A stretch of 64,000 nt of DNA from Mugil cephalus. Lineage: Eukaryota > Chordata > Actinopteri > Mugiliformes > Mugilidae. The position numbers and the translations under genes were made by a program. Location: the NCBI RefSeq assembly GCF_022458985.1, contig NC_061776.1, positions 1,170,719 to 1,234,718 on the forward strand, written 5' to 3'. Each line of letters starts with the position of its first letter. The stretch's first letter is position 1. The notes beneath the pieces are model-generated. The model was given only the letters and a program-made list of their open reading frames with translations, was not told where the DNA came from and searched no databases. This document shows, in pieces, positions 37,500 through 47,938 of the stretch.

Positions 37500-37985
37500 C
37501 ACATTTACACCACAGAAGAAGAACAGGTTCAGACGTTATAACCACAGAAGAAGAAGAACGGGTTCAGATGTTATAACCACAGAAGAAGAAGAGGTTCAGA
37601 CGTTATAACCACAGAAGAAGAACAGGTTTAGACATTATAACCACAGAAGAAGAAGAAGAGGTTCAGACATATAAACCTCAGAAGAAGAAGAACGGGTTCC
37701 AAAAACATTACTATAACCACAGAGAGAGAAGAGTCAGACTATAACCAGAAGAAGAAGAACAGATGTTTAACACAGAAGACAGTTCGACATTATAACCACA
37801 GAAGAAGAAGAAGAGGTTCAGACATATAAACCTCAGAAGAAGAAGAACGGGTTCAGACATTATAACCACAGAAGAAGAAGAAGAACAGGTTCAGACATAT
37901 AAACCACAGAAGAAGAAGAACGGGTTCAGACATTATAACCACAGAAGAAGAAGAACGGATTCAGACGTTAAAACCAAGAACAACA
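37500..37985. repeat. cagaagaagaagaacgggttc minisatellite
   Basis: Units of about 36-41 bases (attataaccacagaagaaga plus a gaacgggttcagac part) between afg3l1 and klhl18. Units at 37690-37785 are indel-degraded. Confidence 0.9.
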
Positions 37986-38164
37986 CCTCTTCTCTGGCAA
38001 AAATGGATTTGCGAAGTTATTAATCAAGTTATTAATCAAGAACTGATTCTTTTTATTCTGAAGAAACAAACCAAGTTGAATATGTTGAAATGACCAGAAA
38101 TCGATATTTTTATATCTTAATCCCATGTAATCTTGTTATTGGTACATTAAGTATATTACTTTTT

Positions 38165-38321
38165 ATGAGTTGAATGAGGGCGTTTGGAGCGGAAGTGTTT
38201 TAATTTGAAGGCGGTGACAGGAAGCGTCCGTGTTCCTGGCGGCTGCCTTGACGCCTGCGCCATGGGCGTACTACGGCGGCTCGGAGGGCTCAGTCCGCTT
38301 CGCGCTCTGCTCGTGCTGACG
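38165..38321 (+). promoter_or_regulatory. klhl18 promoter and 5' UTR
   Basis: Rising CpG content with an ETS-type word gcggaagtg at 38189-38197 and a second caggaagcg near 38218. There is no TATA box. An in-frame ATG in strong context (gcgccATGg, 38262) lies 60 bases upstream of the family-like start. Confidence 0.5.
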
Positions 38322-41300
38322 ATGGGTGACGTCCTGTGCGAAGAGCTCGAGGATTTGGTTCATTTCTCAGTACACGACCTGCCCGCACGAGGCTATGTCG
38401 TCATGGAAGAGATCCGACGTCAGGGGAAACTCTGTGACGTCACGCTCAAGGTAAAACTGACGGCGTTCGAAGCGTCAGTTAGCCTGCGAGCTAACGAAGC
38501 TAGTTAGCCGCTGCTAACAACATGCTAACAGGCTAAGAACGGATTATAGTGACCTTTGACCTCCAGCCGATTATCAGCTGATTATCAGATGAAAATCGGC
38601 TGGTCCCCGGTCACTCAGGACAACAACAGTCTACCTGTACACGGCCTCGGTGTAGACCAGGTGAGACCAGGGTCCAGGTGAGACAGGGTCCAGGTGAAGA
38701 CAGGTCTACATTAGACCAGGGTCCAGGTGAGGACAGGGTCTACGTGAGACCAGAGTCTAGGTGAGAGCAGGGTCCAGGTGAGACCAGAGTCTAGGTGAGG
38801 ACAGGGTCTACATGAGACCAGGGTCCAGGTGAGAGCAGGTCCTCAGTAACCCGGTCTTGTGTGCAGGTGGGGGACCATAAGTTCAGTGCCCACCGGATCG
38901 TGCTGGCGGCCTCCATCCCGTACTTCCACGCCATGTTCACCAACGACATGGTGGAGTGTAAACAGGACGAGATCCTGATGCAGGGCATGGACCCCAGGTA
39001 AGAACCGAGGAACCGGTCTGGACCAGGACCAGGAAGCGTGTTTCCACCCTGACCATAAACACATTCTGGTTCCTCTGGGGGGGGGGTGGACTACACGTTC
39101 TACACGTTCTACAGCGGTCTAGATGGGAGAACCCGCTGTAGATGGGTTTGTAGACCACTGTAGTACGTCTAGAACGAACGTCTAGAACAGGGGTGTCAAA
39201 CATAAGGCCCGGGGGCCAAACCCGGCCCATCAGAGGGTCCATTCTGGCCGTGGGATGAATTTGCAAAAATTACACTGAAGATATTAGCTGAAATTTTTTT
39301 GATAAAATAAGACGTTGCACTTCTTCAGAAATGTAATGTTGTTCGTTACTTGTAGCCGTACTTTGCACGAAAGCAAAGGGAAACATTAGGAATTGTTGTT
39401 ATTTACCAGGTAATATTGTGTTACTGGTCCGGCCCCCTCACATCACATTGGGCTGAATGTGGCTCCTGAACCAAAATGAGTTTGACACCCCTGGTCTAGA
39501 ACGTTTAGAACGTTTAGAACGTTTAGAACGTGTAGAACGTCATCAGTGTTTCTCACAATCATCATCAGATGGTTCATTCTCATGGTGGGAGTTGATGTTC
39601 ACCTGAATCTGACCCAGACCCAGACCCAGACCCTGACCCTGACCCTGATCCAGACCCAGACCCAGACCCTGACCCTGACCCTGACCCTGATCCAGACCCA
39701 GACCCAGACCCAGACCCTGATCCAGACCCTGACCCTGACCCCTGACCACGACCCAACCTACGACCCTGACCCGTTCCAGACCGACCTGACCCATGACCCT
39801 GACCACTGATCCCAGACCCAGACCGACCCTGAAGACCCTGACCCAGACCTGACCACCGACCCTGACCCTACCCGAGAGACCCAGACCCGACCTGACCCTG
39901 ACTGACGACCCAGACCCTGACCCAGACCCTGACCCTGACCCTGACCCAGACCCTGACCCAGACCCTGACCCAGACCCAGACCCAGACCCTGACCCAGACC
40001 CTGACCCAGACCCAGACCCTGATCCAGACCCTGATCCAGACCCTGATCCTGACCCTGTTTCCCTGTGTTTCAGTGCTCTAGAGGCTCTGATAAACTTCGC
40101 CTACAGTGGCCACGTCGCCATCGACCAGCAGAACGTCCAGTCGCTCCTGATTGGTTCCAGTTTCCTGCAGCTGCAGAACGTTAAAGACGCCTGCTGCTCC
40201 TTCCTGCAGGAGAGGTCAGTACACACCGCCACTGCACAGCCTCAGTACACACCACCACTGCACAGCCTCAGTACACACCGCCACTGCACAGCCTCAGTAC
40301 ACACCGCCACTGCACAGCCTCAGTACACACCGCCACTGCACAGCCCCATTACACACCACCACTGCACAGCCTCAGTACACACTGCCACTGCACAGCCTCA
40401 GTACACACCGCCACTGCACATGCTCAGTACACACCGCCACTGCACATGCTCAGTACACACCGCCACTGCGCAGCCTCAGTACTCACCGCCACTGCACAGG
40501 CTCAGTACACACCGCCACTGCACAGCCTCAGTACACACCGCCACTGCACAGCCTCAGTACACACCGCCACTGCACGTGCTCAGTACACACCGCCACTGCA
40601 CATGCTCAGTACACACCGCCACTGCGCAGCCTCAGTACTCACCGCCACTGCACAGGCTCAGTACACACCGCCACTGCACATGCTCAGTACACACCGTCAC
40701 TGCACCGCCACTGCACATGCTCAGTACACACCGCCACTGCACCGCCACTGCACATGCTCAGTACACACCGCCACTGCACATGCTCAGTACACACCGCCAC
40801 TGCACGTGCTCAGTACACACCGCCACTGCACATGCTCAGTACACACCGCCACTGCGCAGCCTCAGTACTCACCGCCACTGCACAGGCTCAGTACACACCG
40901 TCACTGCACCGCCACTGCACATGCTCAGTACACACCGCCACTGCACCGCCACTGCACATACTCAGTACACACTGCCACTGCACGTGCTCAGTACACACCG
41001 CCACTGCACGTGCTCAGTACACACCACCACTGCACATGCTCAGTACTCACCGCCACTGCACGTGCTCAGTACACACCACCACTGCACATGCTCAGTACAC
41101 ACCGTCACTGCACCGCCACTGCATATGCTCAGTACACACCGCCACTGCACCGCCACTGCACATGCTCAGTACACACCGCCACTGCACGTGCTCAGTACAC
41201 ACCACCACTGCACATGCTCAGTACACACCGCCACTGCACGTGCTCAGTACACACCGCCACTGCACGTGCTCAGTACACTCAGACTGTGTCTCCTGTGTGA

Positions 41301-44300
41301 CCCTCTGGAGTCACATGACCAGTGTAAGACGCTGTAGATGAGACTTTAACCAGTAAAACTAAAGAACTGAGGCTTTTTCCTGAATGTTGTCGTCACTTCA
41401 CTTAAACATTTCTTTCCTATTTTCTTAAACAAATAATCAGATATAAATGTAGTGAATTACTTATTTACTTAATAACTGTATGAACCAGTAGCGTCACTAG
41501 TTTGTTCAAACATGTAACAAATATAACACTTATATAATATAACAGTGTAATTATGAGCATGAGATCAATAAACATAAATCATCAAGGAGCACAGAGAAAG
41601 ACAGGTTTAAAATACCAGAGAGGGTTTGGTTAGAGAATGGAGCTGTTGGGTGGAAGGGTTTGGGTCTGGGTCTGGGTCTGGGTCTGGGTCTGGGTCTGGG
41701 TTAGGGGGTTTCAGAGGGTCTGGACCACATGGTGGTCTTGGGTCTTGATACCAACATCAGATGAGATTTCTGGGTTGTTCCTGGGTCCAGGTTACATCCT
41801 AAGAACTGTCTGGGCGTGCGACAGTTCGCGGAGACGATGATGTGCACGACGCTGTACGACTCGGCCAACAGCTTCCTCCACCAGCACTTTGTGGACGTGT
41901 CCCTGTCCGAGGAGTTTCTGGGTCTGAGGACAGAGGAGGTTCTGGAGCTGGTCGGCTGTGACGAGCTCAACGTGAAGGCTGAGGAGCAGGTAAGACGCCA
42001 CGCACACCTGAGGGAATTCTACCTGGACAGGTGTGTTGACTGTGTGTACCTGGACAGGTGTTCGAGGCGGTCTTGGCCTGGGTCCATCATGACCGGGACC
42101 GGAGACAAACCGTCCTTCCAGAGCTGCTGTCAAAGATCCGACTGCCTCTGTGTCGACCTCAGTTCCTGTCGGACCGGGTCCAGCAGGACGACCTCGTTCG
42201 CTGCTGCCACAAGTGCAGGTGAGACGGAACCGGCGGCTCTGGTTCCTCAGGTAAAGACCAGGATGTTGATCTTTTCTGATCCCGTCTCGTTCTTCAGGGA
42301 TTTGGTGGATGAAGCCAAAGATTTCCACCTGATGCCGGAGCGTCGTCCTCACCTTCCCGCCTTCAAAACCAGACAGAGGTGCTGCACGTCCATCACAGGA
42401 CTTATCTACGCAGTGGGAGGACTTAACAGTTCAGGTACCACCTGCCCTCACCTGTCCTCACCTGTCCTCCCCTGTCTTCACCTGTCCTTACCTGCCCTCA
42501 CCTGCCCTCACCTGTCCTCACCTGTCCTCACCTGCCTCCCTCACACCTGCCTCCTGTCTTCACTGTCCTTACCTGCCCTCACCTGTCCTCACATGTCCTC
42601 CCCTGTCTTCACCTGTCCTTACCTGCCCTCACCTGTCCTCACCTGTCCTCCCCTGCCCTCACCTGCCCTCACCTGTCCTCACCTGTCCTCCCCTGTCTTC
42701 ACCTGTCCTCACCTGCCCTCACCTGCCCTCACCTGTCCTCACCTGTCCTCCCCTGTCTTCACCTGTCCTTACCTGCCCTCACCTGCCCTCACCTGTCCTC
42801 ACCTGTCTTCACCTGTTTTCTGTCCTCCGTCCTCACCTGTCCTCCCCTGTCTTCACCTGTCCTTACCTGCCCTCACCTGCCCTCACCTGTCCTCACCTGC
42901 CCTCACCAGTCCTCACCTGTCCTCACCTGTCTTCACCTGTCCTCATCTGTCCTCACCTGCCCTCGCCTGTCCTCACCTGTTTTCTGTCCTCTGTCCTCAC
43001 CTGTCTTCACCTGCCCTCACCTGTCCTCACCTGTCCTCACCTGCCCTCACCTGTCCTCACCTGTTTTCTGTCCTCTGTTCTCTTCATGATGTTTCGTCTC
43101 CTGCAGGAGATTCCTTAAACGTGGTCGAGGTGTTCGATCCAATCGGGAACTTCTGGGAGCGCTGTCAGCCAATGAGGACGGCGCGCAGCAGGGTGGGCGT
43201 GGCCGTGGTTAACGGGCTGCTGTACGCCATTGGTGGATATGACGGCCAATCACGACTGAGCACGGTGGAGGTTTACAACCCAGAGACAGACAGTTGGACA
43301 CGAGTGTCGAGTATGAACAGCCAGCGGAGGTCAGTACTAATAATACTGATTAATACTCTGATTAATACTCTGATTAATACTCTGATTAATGAATTTAATA
43401 CTAACTTGAATTAATACTCTGATTAATACTAACTCTGATTATGATAATACTGATTAATATATCTCTGATTAATATTGATTAATGATAATACTCTGAATCT
43501 GATTAGATTAACTGTGATTATAGTGATTAATACTCTGATTAATACTCTGATTAATGATTAATACTCTGATTAATACTCTGATTAATACTCTGATTAAAAA
43601 CATTAGATTAATACTCTGATTAACTGTATATACTCTGTGATTAATACTCTGATTAATGAGTCATATACTCTAACTTGATTAATATACTCTGATGATTAAT
43701 GATTAATACTCTGATTAATACTGTGATTAATGATTAATACTCTGATTAATACTCTGATTAATGATTAATACTCTGGTTAATACTGTGATTAATGATTAAT
43801 ACTCTGATTAATACTCTGATTAATGATTAATACTCTGATTAATACTCTGATTAATGATTAATACTCTGATTAATACTCTGATTAATGATTAATACTCTGA
43901 TTAATGATTAATACTCTGATTAATACTCTGATTAATGATTAATACTCTGATTAATACTCTGATTAATGATTAATACTCTGATTAATACTCTGATTAATAC
44001 TCTGATTAATGATTAATACTCTGATTAATACTCTGAGTAATACTCTGATTAATACTGTGTCTCGTCCTCAGCGCCATGGGAACCGTTGTGATTGATGGAC
44101 ACATCTACGTCTGTGGTGGCTACGATGGAAAATCGTCTCTGAACTCAGTCGAGTGTTACTCTCCAGAGACGGACAGGTAAGACACCTGGGGACATCATGT
44201 CCTCACTGGAGACATAGTGTCTGTACCTGGAGACAGGGTGTCCCCTCATGGAGACATGGTGTCCCTCCTGGTGTCCCTGCAGGTGGACGGTGGTGACGGA

Positions 44301-45139
44301 GATGAGCGTGAGTCGTAGTGCTGCTGGTGTGACGGTGTTTGATGGACGGATCTTTGTCTCCGGAGGACATGACGGTCTCCAGATCTTCAACACGGTGAGT
44401 GTCTTCTGATTGATCACTGTCCTCCAATCACAGGGCTCCTCCCCTTTGTCAGGTCGCTGTTGCTAGGTGACCGTGTCCTGATAACGGTTGCGTCCACCAG
44501 GGGGCGTCTGATCAGCTCAGTTCAACTCATGTAGGTGATGAAATAGGTGAATGAGTCACATGATCACGGACCAATCACAGGTCCTCTACAGCCTAAAGTC
44601 TCCTCCCTCCGTCCTACCAGTGACTCCGGGGGGGGGGGTCAGAGGTTTTACCTGGCAACAATAACACAGGAAGTGACTTGACAAAGGGGGGGTGTTCTCT
44701 GATTGGTCAGCTGATGGTGAACAGCACTGATGGATGTTTGCCCCCCCCCCAGGTGGAGTACTACAACCATCACACCAACCGCTGGCACCCTGCGGCGGCC
44801 ATGTTGAACAAGCGCTGCCGCCATGGGGCGGGGGCTCTGGGCAGCCACATGTACGTGGCGGGGGGGTACGACGGCTCCGGGTTCCTGAGCGGCGCCGAGG
44901 TGTTCAGCTCGGCCTCGGGCCAGTGGAGCCTCCTGGTGGCCATGAGCACGCGGCGCAGCCGAGTGTCGCTGGTGTCCACGTCGGGCCGCCTCTACGCTGT
45001 GGGGGGGTACGACGGGCAGTCCAACCTCAGCTCAGTGGAGATGTACAACCCCGACACCAACCGCTGGACCTTCATGGCCCCCATGGTCAGCCACGAGGGG
45101 GGGGTGGGCGTGGGCTGCATCCCCCTGCAGCCGGCCTAA
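38322..45139 (+). CDS. klhl18: Kelch-like protein 18 (Cul3 adaptor)
   Basis: BTB-BACK-Kelch substrate adaptor for Cullin-3 ubiquitin ligase. Family work links KLHL18 to mitotic entry through Aurora A and to photoreceptor UNC119. Exons: 38322-38450, 38867-38997, 40074-40214, 41791-41989, 42058-42218, 42298-42434, 43107-43329, 44072-44176, 44283-44394, 44753-45139. All junctions are in phase and the product is 574 aa, the same as human KLHL18 as I recall it. BTB spans about 30-140 ([20 protein letters not shown]), BACK about 145-245, and six Kelch blades about 280-565 with repeated GGYDG motifs ([35 protein letters not shown]). The end [11 protein letters not shown] matches the family. The start at 38322 ([16 protein letters not shown]) is chosen by similarity to human; starting at 38262 would add 20 residues. 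Most introns are filled by tandem arrays. Confidence 0.95.
38640..38850. repeat. gtccaggtgagaccag repeat, klhl18 intron 1
   Basis: Imperfect ~19-base units (gaccagggtccaggtgaga), each carrying a splice-donor-like AGGTGAGA word, upstream of exon 2. Confidence 0.85.
39188..39493. mobile_element. hAT-type MITE with perfect 8-bp target-site duplication
   Basis: A 306-bp element with terminal inverted repeats CAGGGGTGTCAAAC (39188-39201) and GTTTGACACCCCTG (39480-39493). It is flanked by identical 8-base duplications gtctagaa at 39180-39187 and 39494-39501, diagnostic of hAT transposition. There is no transposase frame. Internal words (ggcccgggggccaaacccgg, ctgaatgtggctcctgaacc) match a nonautonomous family I recall as common in fish. 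It sits in klhl18 intron 2. Confidence 0.93.
39612..40058. repeat. gaccct/gaccca hexamer array, klhl18 intron 2
   Basis: Hexamers cagacc/ctgacc up to about 15 bases before the exon 3 acceptor. The block 39738-39905 is indel-degraded. Confidence 0.92.
40215..41277. repeat. 26-bp minisatellite starting at the klhl18 exon 3 donor
   Basis: Units combine tcagtacacaccgccactgc with a variable acagcc/acatgc/acgtgc part. The first unit is the donor itself (gtcagtacacacc at 40215). Confidence 0.95.
41278..41640 (+). other. Unique part of klhl18 intron 3
   Basis: AT-rich intronic sequence. No exon or element is recognised. A short tctggg hexamer run follows at 41660-41700. Confidence 0.5.
42440..43080. 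repeat. cctcacctgtcctcacctgc minisatellite, klhl18 intron 6
   Basis: Ten-base units (tcctcacctg/ccctcacctg) fill the intron from six bases after the donor to about 25 bases before the acceptor. Confidence 0.93.
43335..44060. repeat. gattaatactct minisatellite, klhl18 intron 7
   Basis: Twelve-base AT-rich units (ctgattaatact) with gattaatg variants run from the donor region to about 12 bases before the acceptor at 44071. The block 43420-43700 is indel-degraded. Confidence 0.94.
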
Positions 45140-45554
45140 ACCCGCCCATCACAGCCGAGGACCGGTGCATTACTGACGCTGCGGGCGGCGCCCTCTGGTG
45201 GCGTACGACGGCGGTACGACGGCCGGGCTCACACCGACGCCGCTGGGAGACTGTAGGGCTAGCTGCTCAGGCTAGCTGCTAGCGATGTGCTATTACCGCG
45301 AGTGTGGACTGATTCATGTTCAATGTTGATTTGTACTTGATTGAAACGAAGCTGCTGCTGAGACAGGATGACCACTCTGATGGATTCTCTGGGACCAGGT
45401 TCTCCGGACGGTTCTGATCCACCGCAGAGACAGGAAGTGACTCAGCTCAACTCAAGCTTTATTTATAAAGACGACAGCGATGAGGGGCACAGGATATATA
45501 CAAACAATAACATGTCAGGGAAGAATAAAAACTACCAGGCAGAGATAGCTTGTG

Positions 45555-45645
45555 CTCATGTAGGACATGTAGGACATGTAGGACATGCAGGACATGTAGG
45601 ACATGTAGGACATGCAGGACATGTAGGACATGTAGGACATGCCGG
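45555..45645. repeat. gtaggacat nonamer array (klhl18 3' UTR)
   Basis: About ten copies of gtaggacat with gcaggacat variants, downstream of the stop codon. Confidence 0.92.
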
Positions 45646-45927
45646 GGAGAGGAGGAGGGTTTAAAGGTTCTAGACACGTCTGTGCAGCTAGCGCCACCTG
45701 CTGACACATGTCACTGTGTCTCTGCCACTGATCATATGATGAGTCATAGTGAAGTTAATACTCTCTGCTGATTGGACGTCTGAGTCAGCTGACTGAAGAG
45801 CTCCCTGATTGGTTCCCAGCCATCAGGTGTCCTGTCTTCCTCTGCAGGTGTGAGTCATGTGACCTGCTGATGTTTACATATGATCTTAACTCTTGATTAA
45901 TTTATTAGTTTTCTGTCTTTGTGGATC

Positions 45928-45933
45928 ATTAAA
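45928..45933 (+). terminator. ATTAAA candidate polyadenylation signal of klhl18
   Basis: The first clear variant signal after the stop codon at 45137-45139. Many further ATTAAA words lie in the downstream array, so the true site is uncertain. Confidence 0.45.
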
Positions 45934-45944
45934 GATGAAATGTT

Positions 45945-46312
45945 CTACAATTAAAGGACACGTCTCTGATTCATTAAAGGACACGTCTCTGATTCATTAA
46001 AGGACACGTCTCTGGTTTATTAAAGGACACGTCTCTGATTCATTAAAGGACACGTCCGTTTTAAAGACACCTTGTTATAGGACACGTCTCTGGTTTATTA
46101 AAGGACACGTCTCTGATTCATTAAAGGACACGTCTCTGATTCATTAAAGGACACGTCTCTGGTTTATTAAAAAGACACGTCTCTGGTTTATTAAAGGACA
46201 CGTCTCTGGTTTATTAAAGGACACGTCCACGTCTCTGATTCATTAAAGGACACGTCTCTGATTTATTAAAGGACACGTCTCTGGTTTATTAAAGGACACG
46301 TCCACGTCTCTG
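45945..46312. repeat. 23-bp minisatellite attaaaggacacgtctctg
   Basis: Units of ttcattaaaggacacgtctc plus tga/tgg. Each unit contains ATTAAA, giving a tandem series of polyadenylation-signal-like words beyond klhl18. Confidence 0.93.
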
Positions 46313-46479
46313 AAGGACTCTGGTTTCATCAGCGACCTGTCTTAGCCCTGGTTGCCATGGATACCAGTTTATTTATAAATCGCCAGTAACGACCACAATC
46401 ATCTCAGGATTCTCCACGGGACCAGGACCAGAACCAGGACCAGAACCTCTGGAGTGGTGCCAACATGAACCCAGACCGA

Positions 46480-46751
46480 GAGGATTTGAATAAGTTTTTA
46501 TTTAGACACAGTCAAACTTCACAGCTTTACTGGAGGGTTCTCTGGTTCAGGTTCCTCCAGAACCTGTTCTCTCTGGATCAGTCCACCTCCTCCTCCATCA
46601 TGGTCCTGGGGGGTCCATCCTGGGGTCTGGACCAGCTGCCACCTGCTCTGGTGTCTGACCTGAACTGGACGGGTAAAGGACGTAGGTTCTAGTTGTAGTT
46701 GGTGGTGTCACATGACCTGAAGCTCATGGTGAGTTCAAGGTCCTGCTGCTG
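46480..46751 (-). other. Candidate last exon and 3' UTR of bfsp2
   Basis: On the minus strand an acceptor (gcctgcag) at 46752-46757 would join in phase to the donor at 47943. That would give a C terminus ending PSSRTLNSP, with stop 46726-46724, and a 3' UTR with AATAAA at 46502-46497 (plus-strand tttatt). The alternative is termination inside exon 6 at 47939. Confidence 0.45.
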
Positions 46752-46794
46752 CTGCAGGCCACAGTCACAGTGTTGGCGTTTCTGGCCTGTTGTC

Positions 46795-47835
46795 GTCATG
46801 TTGTCAGTGTCGTGTTGTGGCTGTGCTGTTGTTGTGTTGTTGGTATTGTTGTTGTGGTCGTGTTGCGTGCGTGTTGTGGTCGTGTTGTGGTCATGTCGTG
46901 TTGTTGTGGTTGTGTTGTGATCGTGTCATGGTCATGTTGTTGTTATTGTTGTTGTGTCGTGGTTGCGTTGTGGTCGTGTTGTTGTGGTCATGTTGTTCTT
47001 GCAGTTGTGTTGTGATTGTGTCGTGTTGCTGTTGTGGTCACGTTGTTGTGGTCGTGTTGTCGTTGTTGTGATCGTGTTGTGGTTGTGTTGTTGTGTTTGT
47101 GTTGTTGTGTCGTGCTTGTGTTGTGGTTGTGTTGTTGTGGTCGTGTTGTCGTTGTTGTGATCGTGTTGTGGTTGTGTTGTTGTGTTTGTGTTGTTGTTGT
47201 GTCGTGCTTGTGTTGTGGTCGTGTTGTGGTCGTTTTGTTGTTGTTGTTGTGGCTGCGTTGTTGTGGTCGTCATGTTCTTGTGATTGTGGTCGTTTAGTTG
47301 GTGTGTCGTGGTCGTGTTATGGTTGTGTTGTTGTCATCGTGTTGTTGTGGTTGTGTTTTGATCGTGTTGTTGTTGTGTAGTGGTCGTGTTGTTGTTGTCG
47401 TGTTGTTGTTGTGTGGTGACCTGTGTTGTTGTGGTTGTGTTGTGATTGTGTCATGGTCTTGTTGTTGTTGTTTTTGTGATCATGTCGTGGTCATGTTGTT
47501 GTGTCCGTGCTATGGTCGTGTTGTTGTGTTGTTGTTGTGGTCATGTTGTTGTTGTGGTTGTGTTGTTGTTGTCTTGTTGTGGTCGTGTTGTTCTTGTGTC
47601 GTGGTCGTTTTGTGGTTGTGTTGTTGTGTTGTGATTGTATTGTGATCTTGTTGTTTTTGTGATCATGTTGTGGTCGGGTTGTTGTTGTGTCATGGTCGTG
47701 TTGTTGCTGTGTTGTCATCGTGTTGTTGTTGTGGCTGTGCTGTGATTGTGTTGTGGTCGTGTTGTTGTGGTTCTGTTGTGATCGTGTTGTTGTTGTGTGG
47801 TGGTCGTGTTGTTGTTGTTGTGGTTGTGTTGTTAT
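46795..47835. repeat. gttgttgtggtcgtgtt low-complexity array
   Basis: G/T-rich units (gtgttgttgtggtcgtgttg) without strict period. It lies between the bfsp2 stop in exon 6 and the candidate last exon. Cys/Val-rich open frames here are artefacts. Confidence 0.93.
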
Positions 47836-47837
47836 TA

Positions 47838-47882
47838 CCTAATTTCCCTTTGTGAATAAAGTAATCTATCTATCAATCAATT
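47838..47882 (+). mobile_element. LINE/SINE 3' tail fragment
   Basis: The segment cctaatttccctttgtgaat followed by aaagtaatctatctatcaat resembles the ttccctt...aataaagtatctatctatc terminus of common fish retroelements. Only the tail remains. Confidence 0.55.
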
Positions 47883-47938
47883 GTCGTCGTGTTGTTGTGG
47901 TCGTGTCATGGTCTTGTTGTTGTGGTTGTCGTGGTTAC

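Noticed and set aside
40151-41341. Frame extending klhl18 exon 3 into Cys/His/Thr repeats
   Set aside because: KLHL18 continues in the exon at 41791 in the correct phase. The repeat starts at the splice donor.
46465-46692. 75-codon plus-strand open frame
   Set aside because: No similarity, no splice or promoter context. It overlaps the likely antisense 3' UTR of bfsp2.
46699-47645. Cys/Val-rich frames and antisense Thr/Gln/Asn-rich frames
   Set aside because: Artefacts of the GTTGTTGTGGTC array.
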